In this document: one piece after another, positions 35,203-45,200 of the stretch
Layout of the letters: every line of letters starts with the position of its first letter
Numbering within the stretch: position 1 is the first letter of the stretch
NCBI GenBank assembly: GCA_016787705.1
Contig: JAEUTP010000008.1
Span: forward strand, 248,001 to 312,000
Length of the DNA: 64,000 nt
Reading direction: 5' to 3'
Source of the DNA: Bacteroidia bacterium
GTDB lineage: Bacteria > Bacteroidota > Bacteroidia > B-17B0 > Aurantibacillaceae
Position numbers and translations under genes: made by a program
Notes under the pieces: generated by a model
What the model saw: the letters and a program-made list of their open reading frames with translations, nothing else
What the model was told of the DNA's origin: nothing
Database searches by the model: none

Positions 35203-36492
35203 TTAATAGTGACACTTACCACACTCTAAACCACCAATCTTATCAACGGTAAATTTAACATCGTACTGACCAGCGTATTTTTCTTTTAATGCTTTGTGTA
35301 AGCGATCGTAGTAAGCATTACCTGCCATTGCTACTTCAGTTTTACGGTGGCACTCAATACACCATTTCATGGTTAAAGGTGATTTTTGTTCTGCAACGGT
35401 CATTTCTTTTACATTACCATGGCAAGTAGCACATTCAATTTTGCCAACTACAACGTGTTGTGAGTGGTTAAAATAAACATGGTCAGGTAAGTTGTGAACT
35501 TTGATCCATTGTAAAGGATTTTGTTTGCTGTTATCGTAAGTTCCTTTTTTAGGATCAAAACCTGCAGCTTCATAAATTTTTGCAATTTCTTTTTCTTTGT
35601 AAACCGGGCCGCTTTGAATGCCTTTGTGACAGTTCATACAAATGTTTACAGTTGGAATACCCGCGTGGCGTGATTTTTCAACTGAACTGTGGCAATACTG
35701 ACAAGCGATTTCGTTATCGCCTGCGTGTAATTTGTGAGAGAATTTAATTGGCTGTTCAGGTTTGTAACCTTTTTGAGTTTCCCAATCGTAATACACACCA
35801 ATATCAAAACAAGCATCCCAGCAGCTTTTCATTCCGCCAAAAGCAATTATTATTACAAATACACCAACTAAACGACGGTTATTACCCATCCAGTATTTTA
35901 CCTCCTGGCCAAAGGTCATATCAGGATTTTCAGCCTTACCTTCTGCACGGTTACTTGCATTTTGCATAGAAGCTCTAACGCTACGCAAAGCACCAATTAA
36001 AATTGCTAAAATAACAATAGCACCCAAAATTAAATAAAGAGGCTCAATACCACCATTTCCTTCAGATGCTTCTGCGCCATCGCCACCAACCGTTGAAGAT
36101 GGCAAAGCGCCTGCAACTACAGGTGCTGGTGCTTTTAAAAATGCCAAAATCGAATTAACGTCTTTGTCGGATAACTGTCCTTCAAACACAGTCATAGCAG
36201 CTTTTCCGTTGTCATTAAAAATTTTGTTTGCGTAAGCATCGCCAGATTTGATCAACTTCTCGTTGTTCAGAATCCACTTGTTTAACCAATCGCCTTTTGG
36301 CGCGCGGTCAAAAATACCCTTAAGACCCGGACCGGTTAATTTTTGGTCGGTGTGTGAAGCGTGACAAACAGCGCAATTAAGCTTAAATAATTTTTCTCCG
36401 TCCTGGGCTGTAATTTTAGAAGAGAAAGCAAAAACCGCGAAAACTACTGCTAGCAAGGTTTTTACTGATACCTGAGATATGTGGTTTTTCAT
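35203..36492 (-). CDS. actA: Alternative complex III multiheme cytochrome c ActA with extra N-terminal cytochrome domain
   Basis: About 429 residues. A signal peptide is followed by a class I cytochrome c domain (CAVCH at about residues 40-44, with a possible axial Met in KAAMTVF). Next comes a low-complexity linker, a membrane helix (EPLYLILGAIVILAILIGALR, about 150-171), and then the ActA core with five CxxCH motifs: CQYCH, CMNCH, CATCH, CIECH and the terminal CGKCHY. That makes six heme sites in one chain. The start chosen is the ATG at 36492 (MKNHISQVS), because the 23 residues upstream have no signal-peptide role. It is the first gene of the act-cox operon. Confidence 0.92.
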   Translation of the reverse strand: MKNHISQVSVKTLLAVVFAVFAFSSKITAQDGEKLFKLNCAVCHASHTDQKLTGPGLKGIFDRAPKGDWLNKWILNNEKLIKSGDAYANKIFNDNGKAAMTVFEGQLSDKDVNSILAFLKAPAPVVAGALPSSTVGGDGAEASEGNGGIEPLYLILGAIVILAILIGALRSVRASMQNASNRAEGKAENPDMTFGQEVKYWMGNNRRLVGVFVIIIAFGGMKSCWDACFDIGVYYDWETQKGYKPEQPIKFSHKLHAGDNEIACQYCHSSVEKSRHAGIPTVNICMNCHKGIQSGPVYKEKEIAKIYEAAGFDPKKGTYDNSKQNPLQWIKVHNLPDHVYFNHSQHVVVGKIECATCHGNVKEMTVAEQKSPLTMKWCIECHRKTEVAMAGNAYYDRLHKALKEKYAGQYDVKFTVDKIGGLECGKCHY

Positions 36493-36558
36493 ATAAAAAT
36501 GAGAAATTTTAAACTTATTTTGTTGTTGTAATGACAAATTAATGACACTAAACGATGG

Positions 36559-36566
36559 CAAAATTA
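36559..36566 (-). promoter_or_regulatory. Candidate -7 element of the act-cox operon promoter
   Basis: Reading the minus strand, TAATTTTG (36566 to 36559) is a perfect match to the Bacteroidota sigma-ABfr -7 consensus TAnnTTTG. It is about 66 nt upstream of the actA ATG. No TTG at the expected -33 spacing was found, so this is tentative. Confidence 0.3.
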
Positions 36567-36754
36567 ACAGAAGATTGAGAACTAAAGCGGGATTTTTTAA
36601 ATATTTTTAACGATAAGCTTAATTTATAATCATTCTAAATAAGATGTTTTTAAAAGTATGTTTTGTAGGTAAAAAAAAGTGGTTTATCGATACAAAATCC
36701 AAAACTAAAAAATTTAGATGAAGTTAGGAAATTAACAAAAAGAGAATACGGTTA

Positions 36755-39412
36755 CTATTCGATGATAAACTTTTTAACTCCCAACTTTTTATCTGCTGTA
36801 ATTCTCAAATAATAAGCTCCGGGCGCTAGATTTAAATTCATACCTATTTTTTGCTCATTGCTTTTTTGCGAATAAACAATTTTACCTAAAACATCCAAAA
36901 CTTCAACTGTTTTTTCAGATACATTTTCAGAACACGTTACACTAAACTTTCCATCGTTTACACTTGGAAATAATTCAAATTGAATTGCTAATTTTTCTGT
37001 TTTACCTACACCTGTTATAACGTTATAACTTGTTTCCCAAATTCCTCTTCCAAAAGTAGAAACATACACTTTATTTAAAGGCAAATTAAATTCAATATCG
37101 CTAACAATAACGTTTGGCAACCCAAAGCTGTTGCTTACCCAGCTCGTATTTCCTACAGGTAAAATATAAATTCCAATATCCGTAGCAACAATTAAATTAT
37201 TTGTGTTTGGAATTTGTTTTATGCAGTTAACCGGTAAATTGGGTAAATTGTATGTAATATTTTGCCAGGTGGTTCCTCCATTACTGGTCATAAAAACTTT
37301 ATTTCCCGCACTAAATCCGGCCATAGAAACATAAGCGATGTTTGGGTTTGTTTCATTCACTTCAATTCCTGTGTAGTACAAACTATCGGGCAAATTATTG
37401 GTAATATTTGTAAAACTTGCGCCCCCATTTGTGGTTTTAAAAACCATGCCAGGCAATCCTAATTCATACCTTACCCTTCTTGCAGCATAAACTACCAGGC
37501 TGTTTGAGGCAGATACAGCTAAGGCACTAATTTCTGTACTCGTATTTGTATTTGTATTCGTGTAAATAGATGCCAATGCATTCCAGTTATTTCCACCATC
37601 GGTAGATTGCACCACGTTTTCATTTCCAATATACAAAACGCCCGGATGACTGTAGTCTGCAGCTATTGGTGTTACCCACTCTGCCGCTTCGTTATTCGGG
37701 TTTGTGAAGGGATAATTACTCGAAAAACCATCATTATTACTGGTGTAAAAACTCCCGTATTGGCTGGAACCAACAATATCATTGTTGTTTAAAGGATCTA
37801 AATAATTATCCATCCCATCGCCGCCAAAAATTGTTGACCATGTGCCTGCTTTAAAATAAAATGTTGCATTGTCCTGCGCACCTGCAACCAAACGTCCTGC
37901 GGCATTTTTAGAGCTCGATAATCTATAAAAAGAAGAAATCTGCATACCATTATTTAGGCCTGTCCAAACAGTTGGCCAGTTTGAGGTAGACCAATTACTG
38001 ATGACCATACTGCCTGTTTTTGAGATACCACCATCGCCACACACAAAATACTGACCAGTGCTTGCCTGGTAATCGATCGAATGAATATCACCATGAATGG
38101 TAGCACCGTAATTGGTTGTCCAGTGAGAAATTGGATTAAAATTTACCGCACCATCTGTAGAACCCCACAGGTTAATGCCCCCCACATATACCGTAGTTTT
38201 TATTGTTGGATGCACTAGCAGTCCTAGATCGTAATTCCCTTGTCCACCTGGGTTTGTACCTTGCCCGGCTTCTAACACATTTAAATTTGGTGGCACAAAT
38301 GTCCAGTTAACGCCTGCGTTTGTACTTTTATAAAACCCGTATAAACCATTACTACCATTAACTGCTAAAGCATAAATAAAATTTGGATCAGATGGCGCAA
38401 TTGCTAATTTAACACGTTGAATAGCACCGGTTAGTGGCATACCTGTATTTAACATATTCCAGGTGTTTCCAAAATCGGTTGATTTATAGATACCGGCATT
38501 TCCAAGATTTGAATTTTGCACCCAACCTGTTGCGCCATATAAAATGTTTGGATTGCCGGGATCGCGCTGCAGATCCCAAAAAAGAGAATCTAATTTTTTT
38601 ACCCAAGTCGTTCCGGCGTTAGTAGATCTGTACATGCCGCTTACCCCACATGCTACAAGCTCGTTACCGTTAGCAGGGTTAACAATTATTTTTCTTATTA
38701 AAGAGGCGTCTCCATTTGTTAATTGAAATGTTAAACCAGTAGGCGCCCAAGTCAATCCTCCATCTGTAGTTTTATAAACACCAAGACCATAATGTGTGTG
38801 CCTTTTTCTACCATTTAAAAATAAACCACCACCAATATATTCAAAATCGCAAACAGAAATATACATAGTGTTTGGATTGGATGGATCGATGCTTATATCA
38901 CTAATTCTTGTTATCGGTAAATTATCCGTTAAAGGTGTCCAGCTTGTGCCGTTATTGGTTGTTTTCCATACTCCACCCTGTGCAACGCCAATAAAATAAG
39001 TATTTGGATTGGAAGGATGAAAGGCAATACAGTTAATCCGGCCAATACCATTTTCCATATAACCTGTTAAATTATTTGGCAATACATTTGGCCCGGCCGG
39101 CGACCACACCGCAGCGGCACTTGAAGCTTCCTGTTGTTGTTTCAGATTAGCCATATCAATAGCGGCGTCAACGTAATCACTAAAACCCGCAGGTTCACCT
39201 TGTGTATTTGTATGCATCTGGGTTTCATATTCCCAACGCTTATAATTTTTCCAATGCTTCTTTTTAGTTAGATCATTGCTCTTTTTAAAATCATCAAATT
39301 GTTTTTGAATTTCTTTAAAGGTCAAAGCTCTGCCTGTTGTGTTTTTAATAAAGGTTTGTCCAACCACAAATGCAGAGAAGAAAATAAAGATAAATGAAAT
39401 AACAATTTTCAT
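36755..39412 (-). CDS. BNR/sortilin-like repeat protein with T9SS type A sorting domain
   Basis: This 885-residue exported protein (signal peptide about 1-18) has a long array of BNR/Asp-box beta-propeller repeats, each with a GG(V/I)(W/Y)KTTNxGxTW core (GGVWKTTNNGTSWTPL, LGVYKTTDGGLTWAPT, MYRSTNAGTTWVKK, IYKSTDFGNTWNML). IDPSNPNTMYI-type connectors separate them. The C-terminus (about 800-885) is a type A T9SS sorting module (FELFPSVNDGKFSVTC, VEVLDVLGKIVYSQKSN, MNLNLAPGAYYLRITADKK). Propellers of this type occur in sialidases, photosystem assembly factors and sortilins. No catalytic sialidase motif is apparent, so it is better called a secreted propeller protein of unknown ligand. Confidence 0.88.
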   Translation of the reverse strand: MKIVISFIFIFFSAFVVGQTFIKNTTGRALTFKEIQKQFDDFKKSNDLTKKKHWKNYKRWEYETQMHTNTQGEPAGFSDYVDAAIDMANLKQQQEASSAAAVWSPAGPNVLPNNLTGYMENGIGRINCIAFHPSNPNTYFIGVAQGGVWKTTNNGTSWTPLTDNLPITRISDISIDPSNPNTMYISVCDFEYIGGGLFLNGRKRHTHYGLGVYKTTDGGLTWAPTGLTFQLTNGDASLIRKIIVNPANGNELVACGVSGMYRSTNAGTTWVKKLDSLFWDLQRDPGNPNILYGATGWVQNSNLGNAGIYKSTDFGNTWNMLNTGMPLTGAIQRVKLAIAPSDPNFIYALAVNGSNGLYGFYKSTNAGVNWTFVPPNLNVLEAGQGTNPGGQGNYDLGLLVHPTIKTTVYVGGINLWGSTDGAVNFNPISHWTTNYGATIHGDIHSIDYQASTGQYFVCGDGGISKTGSMVISNWSTSNWPTVWTGLNNGMQISSFYRLSSSKNAAGRLVAGAQDNATFYFKAGTWSTIFGGDGMDNYLDPLNNNDIVGSSQYGSFYTSNNDGFSSNYPFTNPNNEAAEWVTPIAADYSHPGVLYIGNENVVQSTDGGNNWNALASIYTNTNTNTSTEISALAVSASNSLVVYAARRVRYELGLPGMVFKTTNGGASFTNITNNLPDSLYYTGIEVNETNPNIAYVSMAGFSAGNKVFMTSNGGTTWQNITYNLPNLPVNCIKQIPNTNNLIVATDIGIYILPVGNTSWVSNSFGLPNVIVSDIEFNLPLNKVYVSTFGRGIWETSYNVITGVGKTEKLAIQFELFPSVNDGKFSVTCSENVSEKTVEVLDVLGKIVYSQKSNEQKIGMNLNLAPGAYYLRITADKKLGVKKFIIE

Positions 39413-39478
39413 GAGACAATAATTTTAATTAAAGATACAAAAAATTATCTTTAACTTGTTTAATCAAAACTTAAACCT

Positions 39479-41143
39479 GTGATCAATTCCAAACAAAGTA
39501 TTAATGAACTTAAAGCATCGGTATCGTTGTTTAACGAAACATCTGCTTCTAAAAAGAAAGAACTTTTAACGCTCTGTGCAAAAATAAAACTTAATTCGAA
39601 AAAGCTAATTGAGCTGTATAACGAATGTCTTCTTTTTTTATTGGGGTATTCTGAAAACGAAGAATTATACCTGCTTGCAAAAAAAGAAATGGAACGCCTG
39701 GCAGAAAGTGTAAAAAAATTATCTCCTTCAAAGATCGATCAGTTGGAAAGAACAGGCATCGCTTACACACAAACTCAAGCAGCAAACAGCTATACGTTAG
39801 CAAAGTGGTTACTAAAAACATATCCAAATCAGGTTGCCTTACATTCTTTTGATGAAACAGGTATTCATCCCAAAGAAGTTTTGCGCCACGCTTTATCTGA
39901 AATGGAGTTTGAATTCGCTTTTACCGAAAAATTAAACCCGGTAAAATGGTTAGAATTAGCAGCAGGTTCAAAAAACAAAAAAGATCTTTTGATCTGCATG
40001 ATCAATTTATTTGAAAGAATAAATGCTTCTGATCTTATCAAAGATCAGTTGTTTGAATCGCTTAAAGTTTACATTTCTGTTATTCCAAAAAACAAAGAAC
40101 TATCTAAAGGCTTTGGCAATTTTGAATTGCATAAAAATTATTATCACGTAAACGGCTTGCTAAAAAAGTTTAATGAACGCGAACTCATCAACAAAAAATT
40201 ACCGGTTCCAAAAAAATTATCAGAAGCCGAAAAAAATACTATTATCGAAAAAGCACGTATTGCTTTATTTTTATTGAACCGCGAAACAGAACCTGTTGTT
40301 TACTGCAATGCCGATGGTTTATTATTTTATGAATTAGAGCATGGTTTATCTATTGCACTGTTCAGCATACTTCCTGAAAGGCGCTTGCCGCTTGAATCGT
40401 ACATTGGCTTTATGATGTTTAAAAATGGTTACCCTATGGCTTATGGCGGTGGCTGGCTGTTTGGCGACCGCTCGCTTTTAGGCATAAACATTTTTGAACA
40501 CTTTCGTGGTGGCGAATCTGCTTTTGTTTTTTGTCAATTATTACGTAGCTACAAACAAAGTTTTGGTGCTAATTATTTTGAAGTTGAGCCTTACCAATTC
40601 GGAAAAAATAATCCTGAAGGCATTCAATCGGGCGCGTTTTGGTTTTATTATCGTTTTGGTTTCAGACCTATTGATGCAGAGTTAAAACAATTAGCTTTAA
40701 GTGAAGCTGAAAAAATAAAGAATGAAAAAGGCTACCGCAGCTCTTACGAAACTTTAAAACGCTTTACCAATTCTAACCTTGCAGTAAATTTTGCTGATCA
40801 ACCTCAACCAATAAATCCAAGCATAATAAGCGATTACATTACCGAACAGATCAAATTAAAATTTAAAGGCAATCGTGCTGCCGCCGAAAAATATTGCCTG
40901 CATAAATTAAAAACAGATCTTGGTATTGAATTAAATAAAACAAGCAAAGAAGAAAAAACCAGCATTAACAAACTCAGTTTTTTTATTGGTTTTTGTTTAA
41001 ATACTTCTCACCTTTCTGCTTCTGATAAAAATAAATTAAAAGAAATGGTTTTAGAAAAAGGCAAGTCTGAATTTAAATACATTCAAATTTGTAACACAAT
41101 AAATTTTAAGAAATTATTTGTTGCAGATCTATGGAAAAGTTAA
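39479..41143 (+). CDS. Uncharacterised protein with a possible GNAT-like domain
   Basis: This 554-residue cytoplasmic protein (GTG start at 39479) has two parts. The N-terminal half (about 1-260) is helical, Lys/Glu/Leu-rich. The second half (about 270-400) looks like an acyltransferase of the GNAT fold: beta segment GFMMFKNGYPMAYGGGWLFGD, then FRGGESAFVFCQLLRSY matching the CoA-phosphate-loop helix, and GAFWFYYRFGFRP resembling the usual FYxxxGF(R/K)P end. A Lys-rich helical C-terminus follows. I do not recognise a named family, and the GNAT idea needs structural confirmation. It stands alone, followed immediately by a long inverted repeat. Confidence 0.8.
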   Translation: MINSKQSINELKASVSLFNETSASKKKELLTLCAKIKLNSKKLIELYNECLLFLLGYSENEELYLLAKKEMERLAESVKKLSPSKIDQLERTGIAYTQTQAANSYTLAKWLLKTYPNQVALHSFDETGIHPKEVLRHALSEMEFEFAFTEKLNPVKWLELAAGSKNKKDLLICMINLFERINASDLIKDQLFESLKVYISVIPKNKELSKGFGNFELHKNYYHVNGLLKKFNERELINKKLPVPKKLSEAEKNTIIEKARIALFLLNRETEPVVYCNADGLLFYELEHGLSIALFSILPERRLPLESYIGFMMFKNGYPMAYGGGWLFGDRSLLGINIFEHFRGGESAFVFCQLLRSYKQSFGANYFEVEPYQFGKNNPEGIQSGAFWFYYRFGFRPIDAELKQLALSEAEKIKNEKGYRSSYETLKRFTNSNLAVNFADQPQPINPSIISDYITEQIKLKFKGNRAAAEKYCLHKLKTDLGIELNKTSKEEKTSINKLSFFIGFCLNTSHLSASDKNKLKEMVLEKGKSEFKYIQICNTINFKKLFVADLWKS

Positions 41144-41303
41144 GCCACGAATTACATTAATTTCGCAAATTTATTTGATTATAAACAACTGTTGTTTTGA
41201 CTTAGCGGAATTCTAATTATTTTATCAAAATTTTGATAAAATAATAATTTCACAAAACAATGCCATCAATAATAGCTTCGAGTAATTTGTGAAAATTAGT
41301 GGC
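41144..41303. repeat. Long inverted-repeat intergenic element with 30-bp perfect palindrome
   Basis: It starts GCCACGAATTACATTAATTTC at the base after the preceding stop codon and ends GTGAAAATTAGTGGC at 41303, imperfect inverted copies of each other. The centre holds a perfect 30-bp palindrome (41216-41245; core TTTTATCAAAATTTTGATAA). It is the second member of the family seen at 23739-23895 and again lies between convergent genes. Confidence 0.7.
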
Positions 41304-41312
41304 GACAAAAAA

Positions 41313-42233
41313 TTATTTCTCTTTTCCTTCCCAGGTAGAGGCCTGTTTTTTAGAGAACCGGATGCCTAACATGATCTCATGCGTTCCCGAAGAATATTTT
41401 TTAATGTTGGTTGTTGTAAAATCATACGAGTAACCTATCATTAAATAATTTTTGTAAAAATAGCCTATCAATGCCGTGAATGCATCGTTATGACGATATG
41501 CACCACCTAACCAAATTTGCTCTTGATAAATTACCCTTGCCCCAATATCTAATTTTGGAGGGGCAGGAATTGCATATTTTACCAAGAAAGACGGTTCAAT
41601 TTTAAAATCATCGCCAAGATCGAATTTATACGCAGCATTAAAATTAAAATGATTAATGATCTTACTATTCTTACCCGCGCCTTCGTATAATTTAATTGGT
41701 GCCTGGTATAATTGTGGCACACTTAAACCCACATAAAATCTGTCTTTTTTATGAAAATAAATTCCGGCGCCAAAATCAGGCACATAAGTTGTTTGATAGG
41801 TTGATAATAAATTTTCATCACCACTATCTCTTAAGTATAATTTACTTCCATCAATTCCCCACTGTAAAACACCGGCGCTTAACCCCATTGAAAGAAACAT
41901 ATCGTCTTTCAACTTCATATGATAGGCATAAGAAAAATTTAATCCTGTTCTACGTGTTGGTCCAACAATATCCGTATACAAATTCATACCAATACCCATG
42001 TTCTTATCTTTAATTGGGCCATGTAATGTTAGCATATAAGTTCTTGGGGCATCGGTAATACCAATCCATTGGTAACGACTGTTAGAGCGTACATCAGCAA
42101 ATTCATCTTTTCCGGCAACGGCAGGATTAATTGCCATTTCATTTAGCATATACTGCGTGTATTGTGGCAATTGCTGGCTTATACCGCAAAAAGCAAGTAA
42201 ACTAAACAATAATATGTAGTATCTCTTCATCAT
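41313..42233 (-). CDS. sprF: PorP/SprF family type IX secretion protein
   Basis: This 306-residue outer-membrane protein has a signal peptide and the PorP/SprF pattern: QQLPQYTQYMLNEMAINPAVAGKDEFADVRSNSRYQW at the N-terminus, then GLNFSYAYHMKL, FGAGIYFHKKDRFYVGLSVPQL, and a barrel-type C-terminus ending in the aromatic GIRFSKKQA region. SprF-like proteins are needed for secretion or surface attachment of a dedicated large partner such as SprB. Here the start codon overlaps the stop of the giant SprB-repeat gene (ATGA), so the pair is co-translated. The symbol is by analogy with Flavobacterium johnsoniae. Confidence 0.9.
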   Translation of the reverse strand: MMKRYYILLFSLLAFCGISQQLPQYTQYMLNEMAINPAVAGKDEFADVRSNSRYQWIGITDAPRTYMLTLHGPIKDKNMGIGMNLYTDIVGPTRRTGLNFSYAYHMKLKDDMFLSMGLSAGVLQWGIDGSKLYLRDSGDENLLSTYQTTYVPDFGAGIYFHKKDRFYVGLSVPQLYQAPIKLYEGAGKNSKIINHFNFNAAYKFDLGDDFKIEPSFLVKYAIPAPPKLDIGARVIYQEQIWLGGAYRHNDAFTALIGYFYKNYLMIGYSYDFTTTNIKKYSSGTHEIMLGIRFSKKQASTWEGKEK

Positions 42234-45200
42234 CTGAATATGGTTAATGGCCCGGTGTACGGCGTTGTGTATGCCGGATGATTTAAATTAATTACATAAT
42301 AATAGGTTCCAACAGGCAAGTCTTTTCCTTTGAACTTACCATCAAACTCACCGTTGTATCCTTTCTTAAAGAATAATTGTTCACCCCAACGGTTATACAC
42401 CTCAACCGTATTGTCTGGGAACTGATCAATATAATCTATTATCCATTTTTCATTTTTGGTATCACCATTAGGACTAATGCCATTCGGAATTTTAATTAAA
42501 GGGTATAAGAAAACAGTCATCGTATCACTATTCGTACAACCTGTTGTAAGATCTATTACTGTAACAGTATAAACTGTATTTATTGTATTTGATGCTGTTG
42601 GGTTTTGAAGACTTGGATCATCAAGCGTTAATGCTGGTGACCATAATACTGTAACAGAGCCGGTGCTTGTTGGACTACCTCCAATATTTACAGATGAGAA
42701 TACTGGTATTGTATAAGTTGGGCCGGCATCTACAACCGGTAAAGCATAAATATTTACAACCACCGTATCGCGATCTAAGCAGGCAGCAACCGAAGATGTG
42801 GTAACTAATTCAAAAGTATAAGAACCCGGTGCTGTAGTTGGTGTAGGCGCATTAAATACAGGTGTATTTGCCAATGTTGTAGTAGTGTTTGGAAGCAGAT
42901 ACCAATCATAAGATACAGCGCCAAATGAATTTGTACCGGTTAATGCAACCGAAGGTGTAGGGCAAACCGTAACATCGCTGCCCGCTTGTGCATCAACACT
43001 AACGGTTGGAACGATATCTAATACAGTATCTTTTTGGCAACCGTTAAGATCAAGCATAGTTAATGAATAACTACCCGCTACAATATTTATAATGTTTTGT
43101 GTAGTGGCCGTAAATGCAGCAGGACCTGCCCATGTGTAAGTGTAAGCAGGCGTACCGCCGGCAACCCCAATATTTAAAGCACCATCGTTAACTGAGCTAC
43201 AAGAAGAATTTGTAATTGTTGGTGTTAACACAATTGCAGCAGGGTTTATTAATGTAGTGTTTGTTGTAATTGAACAACCTTTTGAATCGGTAACCGTGGC
43301 TGAATAAACAATTGCCGCAGAGCTTGGTCCTGGACATAAAGAGAACTGTGGATTGCCTGTTGCAGCAGGCGTCCAATTAAATGTATAAGGTAAAGAACCA
43401 CCACTTGGTACCAGAGTAATAGAGCCATTACACTCGTCGTGACATTTTGGTTGCTGAATGTTTGCAAGACTTAATTGCATTGCCGGACTTTGTGTAAGTG
43501 TAAATGTTTTTACGGTGATACACCCGTTTGGTGCACTAACGGTTAGCGATATGACGCCTGCAGATAAACCTGTAGCTGTAGGAGAAGTGCTGCCGTTACT
43601 CCATAAGTAACTTACCGGTGTTGAAGTACCGCTTCCAAGAGCTGTAATAGAGCCTGTATTACCACCAAAACAATTTACATTGGTTTGAGTAAATGTAACA
43701 ACCGGCCCGTTTGGATTACTGATTGAAAATGCCTGTGTTTGTTGACAGCCCGAACCGTCAGTAACAGTAACCGTATAATTTCCTGCAGGAATATTGGTTA
43801 AAGAAGAAGTAATGCCAGGGCCAGGTGCCCAAGAAAAAGTATAGAATGGAACAGGATTTCCACCACTTGGTATAACGTTTATTGTACCGTTTGGCGAAGT
43901 ACACGACGGCGCATTTATTACAGGCGTTAACGTTAATTGCGTTGCAGCATTAATATTTATAGATGATGTTCTAACACAACCTTGCGCATCAGTCATCTGC
44001 ACAAAATAAGGCCCGGCACATAAATTTGTTATAACTGAATTTGAAACCGCAGGGCTTATCCAATTATAACTTATTGGCGCTGTTCCACCAACCGCGGTAA
44101 TTGTAGCAGCGCCATTACATTGCCCCGCACAAACTTCATTTTGAATGTTAGTGGTTTCACCGGTAATTCCGTTTGAATTGCTGATTAATACATTTTGTAA
44201 TTGCGTACATAAATTTCCATCAGTAACTAATACCTGATATAATCCAGCACACAGATTAGATGCAGTTGGTGCAGCTGCGCCCGATGTCCAGCTGTAAGTG
44301 TACGGAGCTGTTCCGCCAATAGCAGTAACAGTTCCTGCACCATTACACATATTACAAGAAGGAGAAGCTACAGAACTGGTCGAAGTAATTTGTGTTGGTG
44401 ATGTAATTGTTGCTGTAAAGCTATTGAAGCAACCAATATTATCTGTTGCGGTATAGGTATAAACTCCGTTACATAAATTACCAATTGATGGGCCTGATTG
44501 CGAAGTACTCCACATATAAGTAAATGGCGGATTAGCACTTCCAGAAATAGCAATTATACTTGCGGCACCAACACAATTTCCAAAACAAATATTATTTGTT
44601 ACAGATGCGGTAGCTGTCATATTTTGTGCGCCCGGTAAATTAACAGTTTGTATTGACGGACAATTATTACTATCAGTAATAGTTATTGTGTAATTTCCTG
44701 CACAGGCATTTATTAATGTTGCTGTAGAAGAAGTTCCAGGCGTCCAGGTATAATTATAAGGCGAAGTTCCGCCCGATGTACCGAGTACGACCGAACCATC
44801 ACAAATTCCGTTACATGTTGGGAATGTTAAGCTCGGTAAAATAGTAATTGAAGCGGGTTGTGTAATAATAACCGAGTTAAATAATAAACAACTGTTTGCA
44901 TCAGTTATTTGCGCTGTGTAAGTACCGGCACATAAATTTGTTTGCGGATTTACATTGGTTGATGATGGCGGTACTACCCAAACAATATTATAACCAGGGG
45001 TTCCGCCCACAATGGATACAGGATTAACTGAAGCGGCTCCTGTACATAATCCAAAACAAGTGATACTAGAAGATGTAATTGGCGCCGAACTTGGCCCATT
45101 TGAATTACTTAACGGTATACTAACTGTGTTTGTACAATTATTAGCATCGGTTACAACAACTGTGTAAATACCCGCAGCTAAACCTGTAACCACCGAACTG

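Noticed and set aside
36755-39412. Sialidase function for the BNR-repeat protein
   Set aside because: Asp-box repeats are present but no catalytic sialidase motif was seen; such repeats also occur in non-enzymatic propellers.
41696-42013. 105-codon plus-strand frame
   Set aside because: Antisense to the PorP/SprF gene, which has conserved family motifs.
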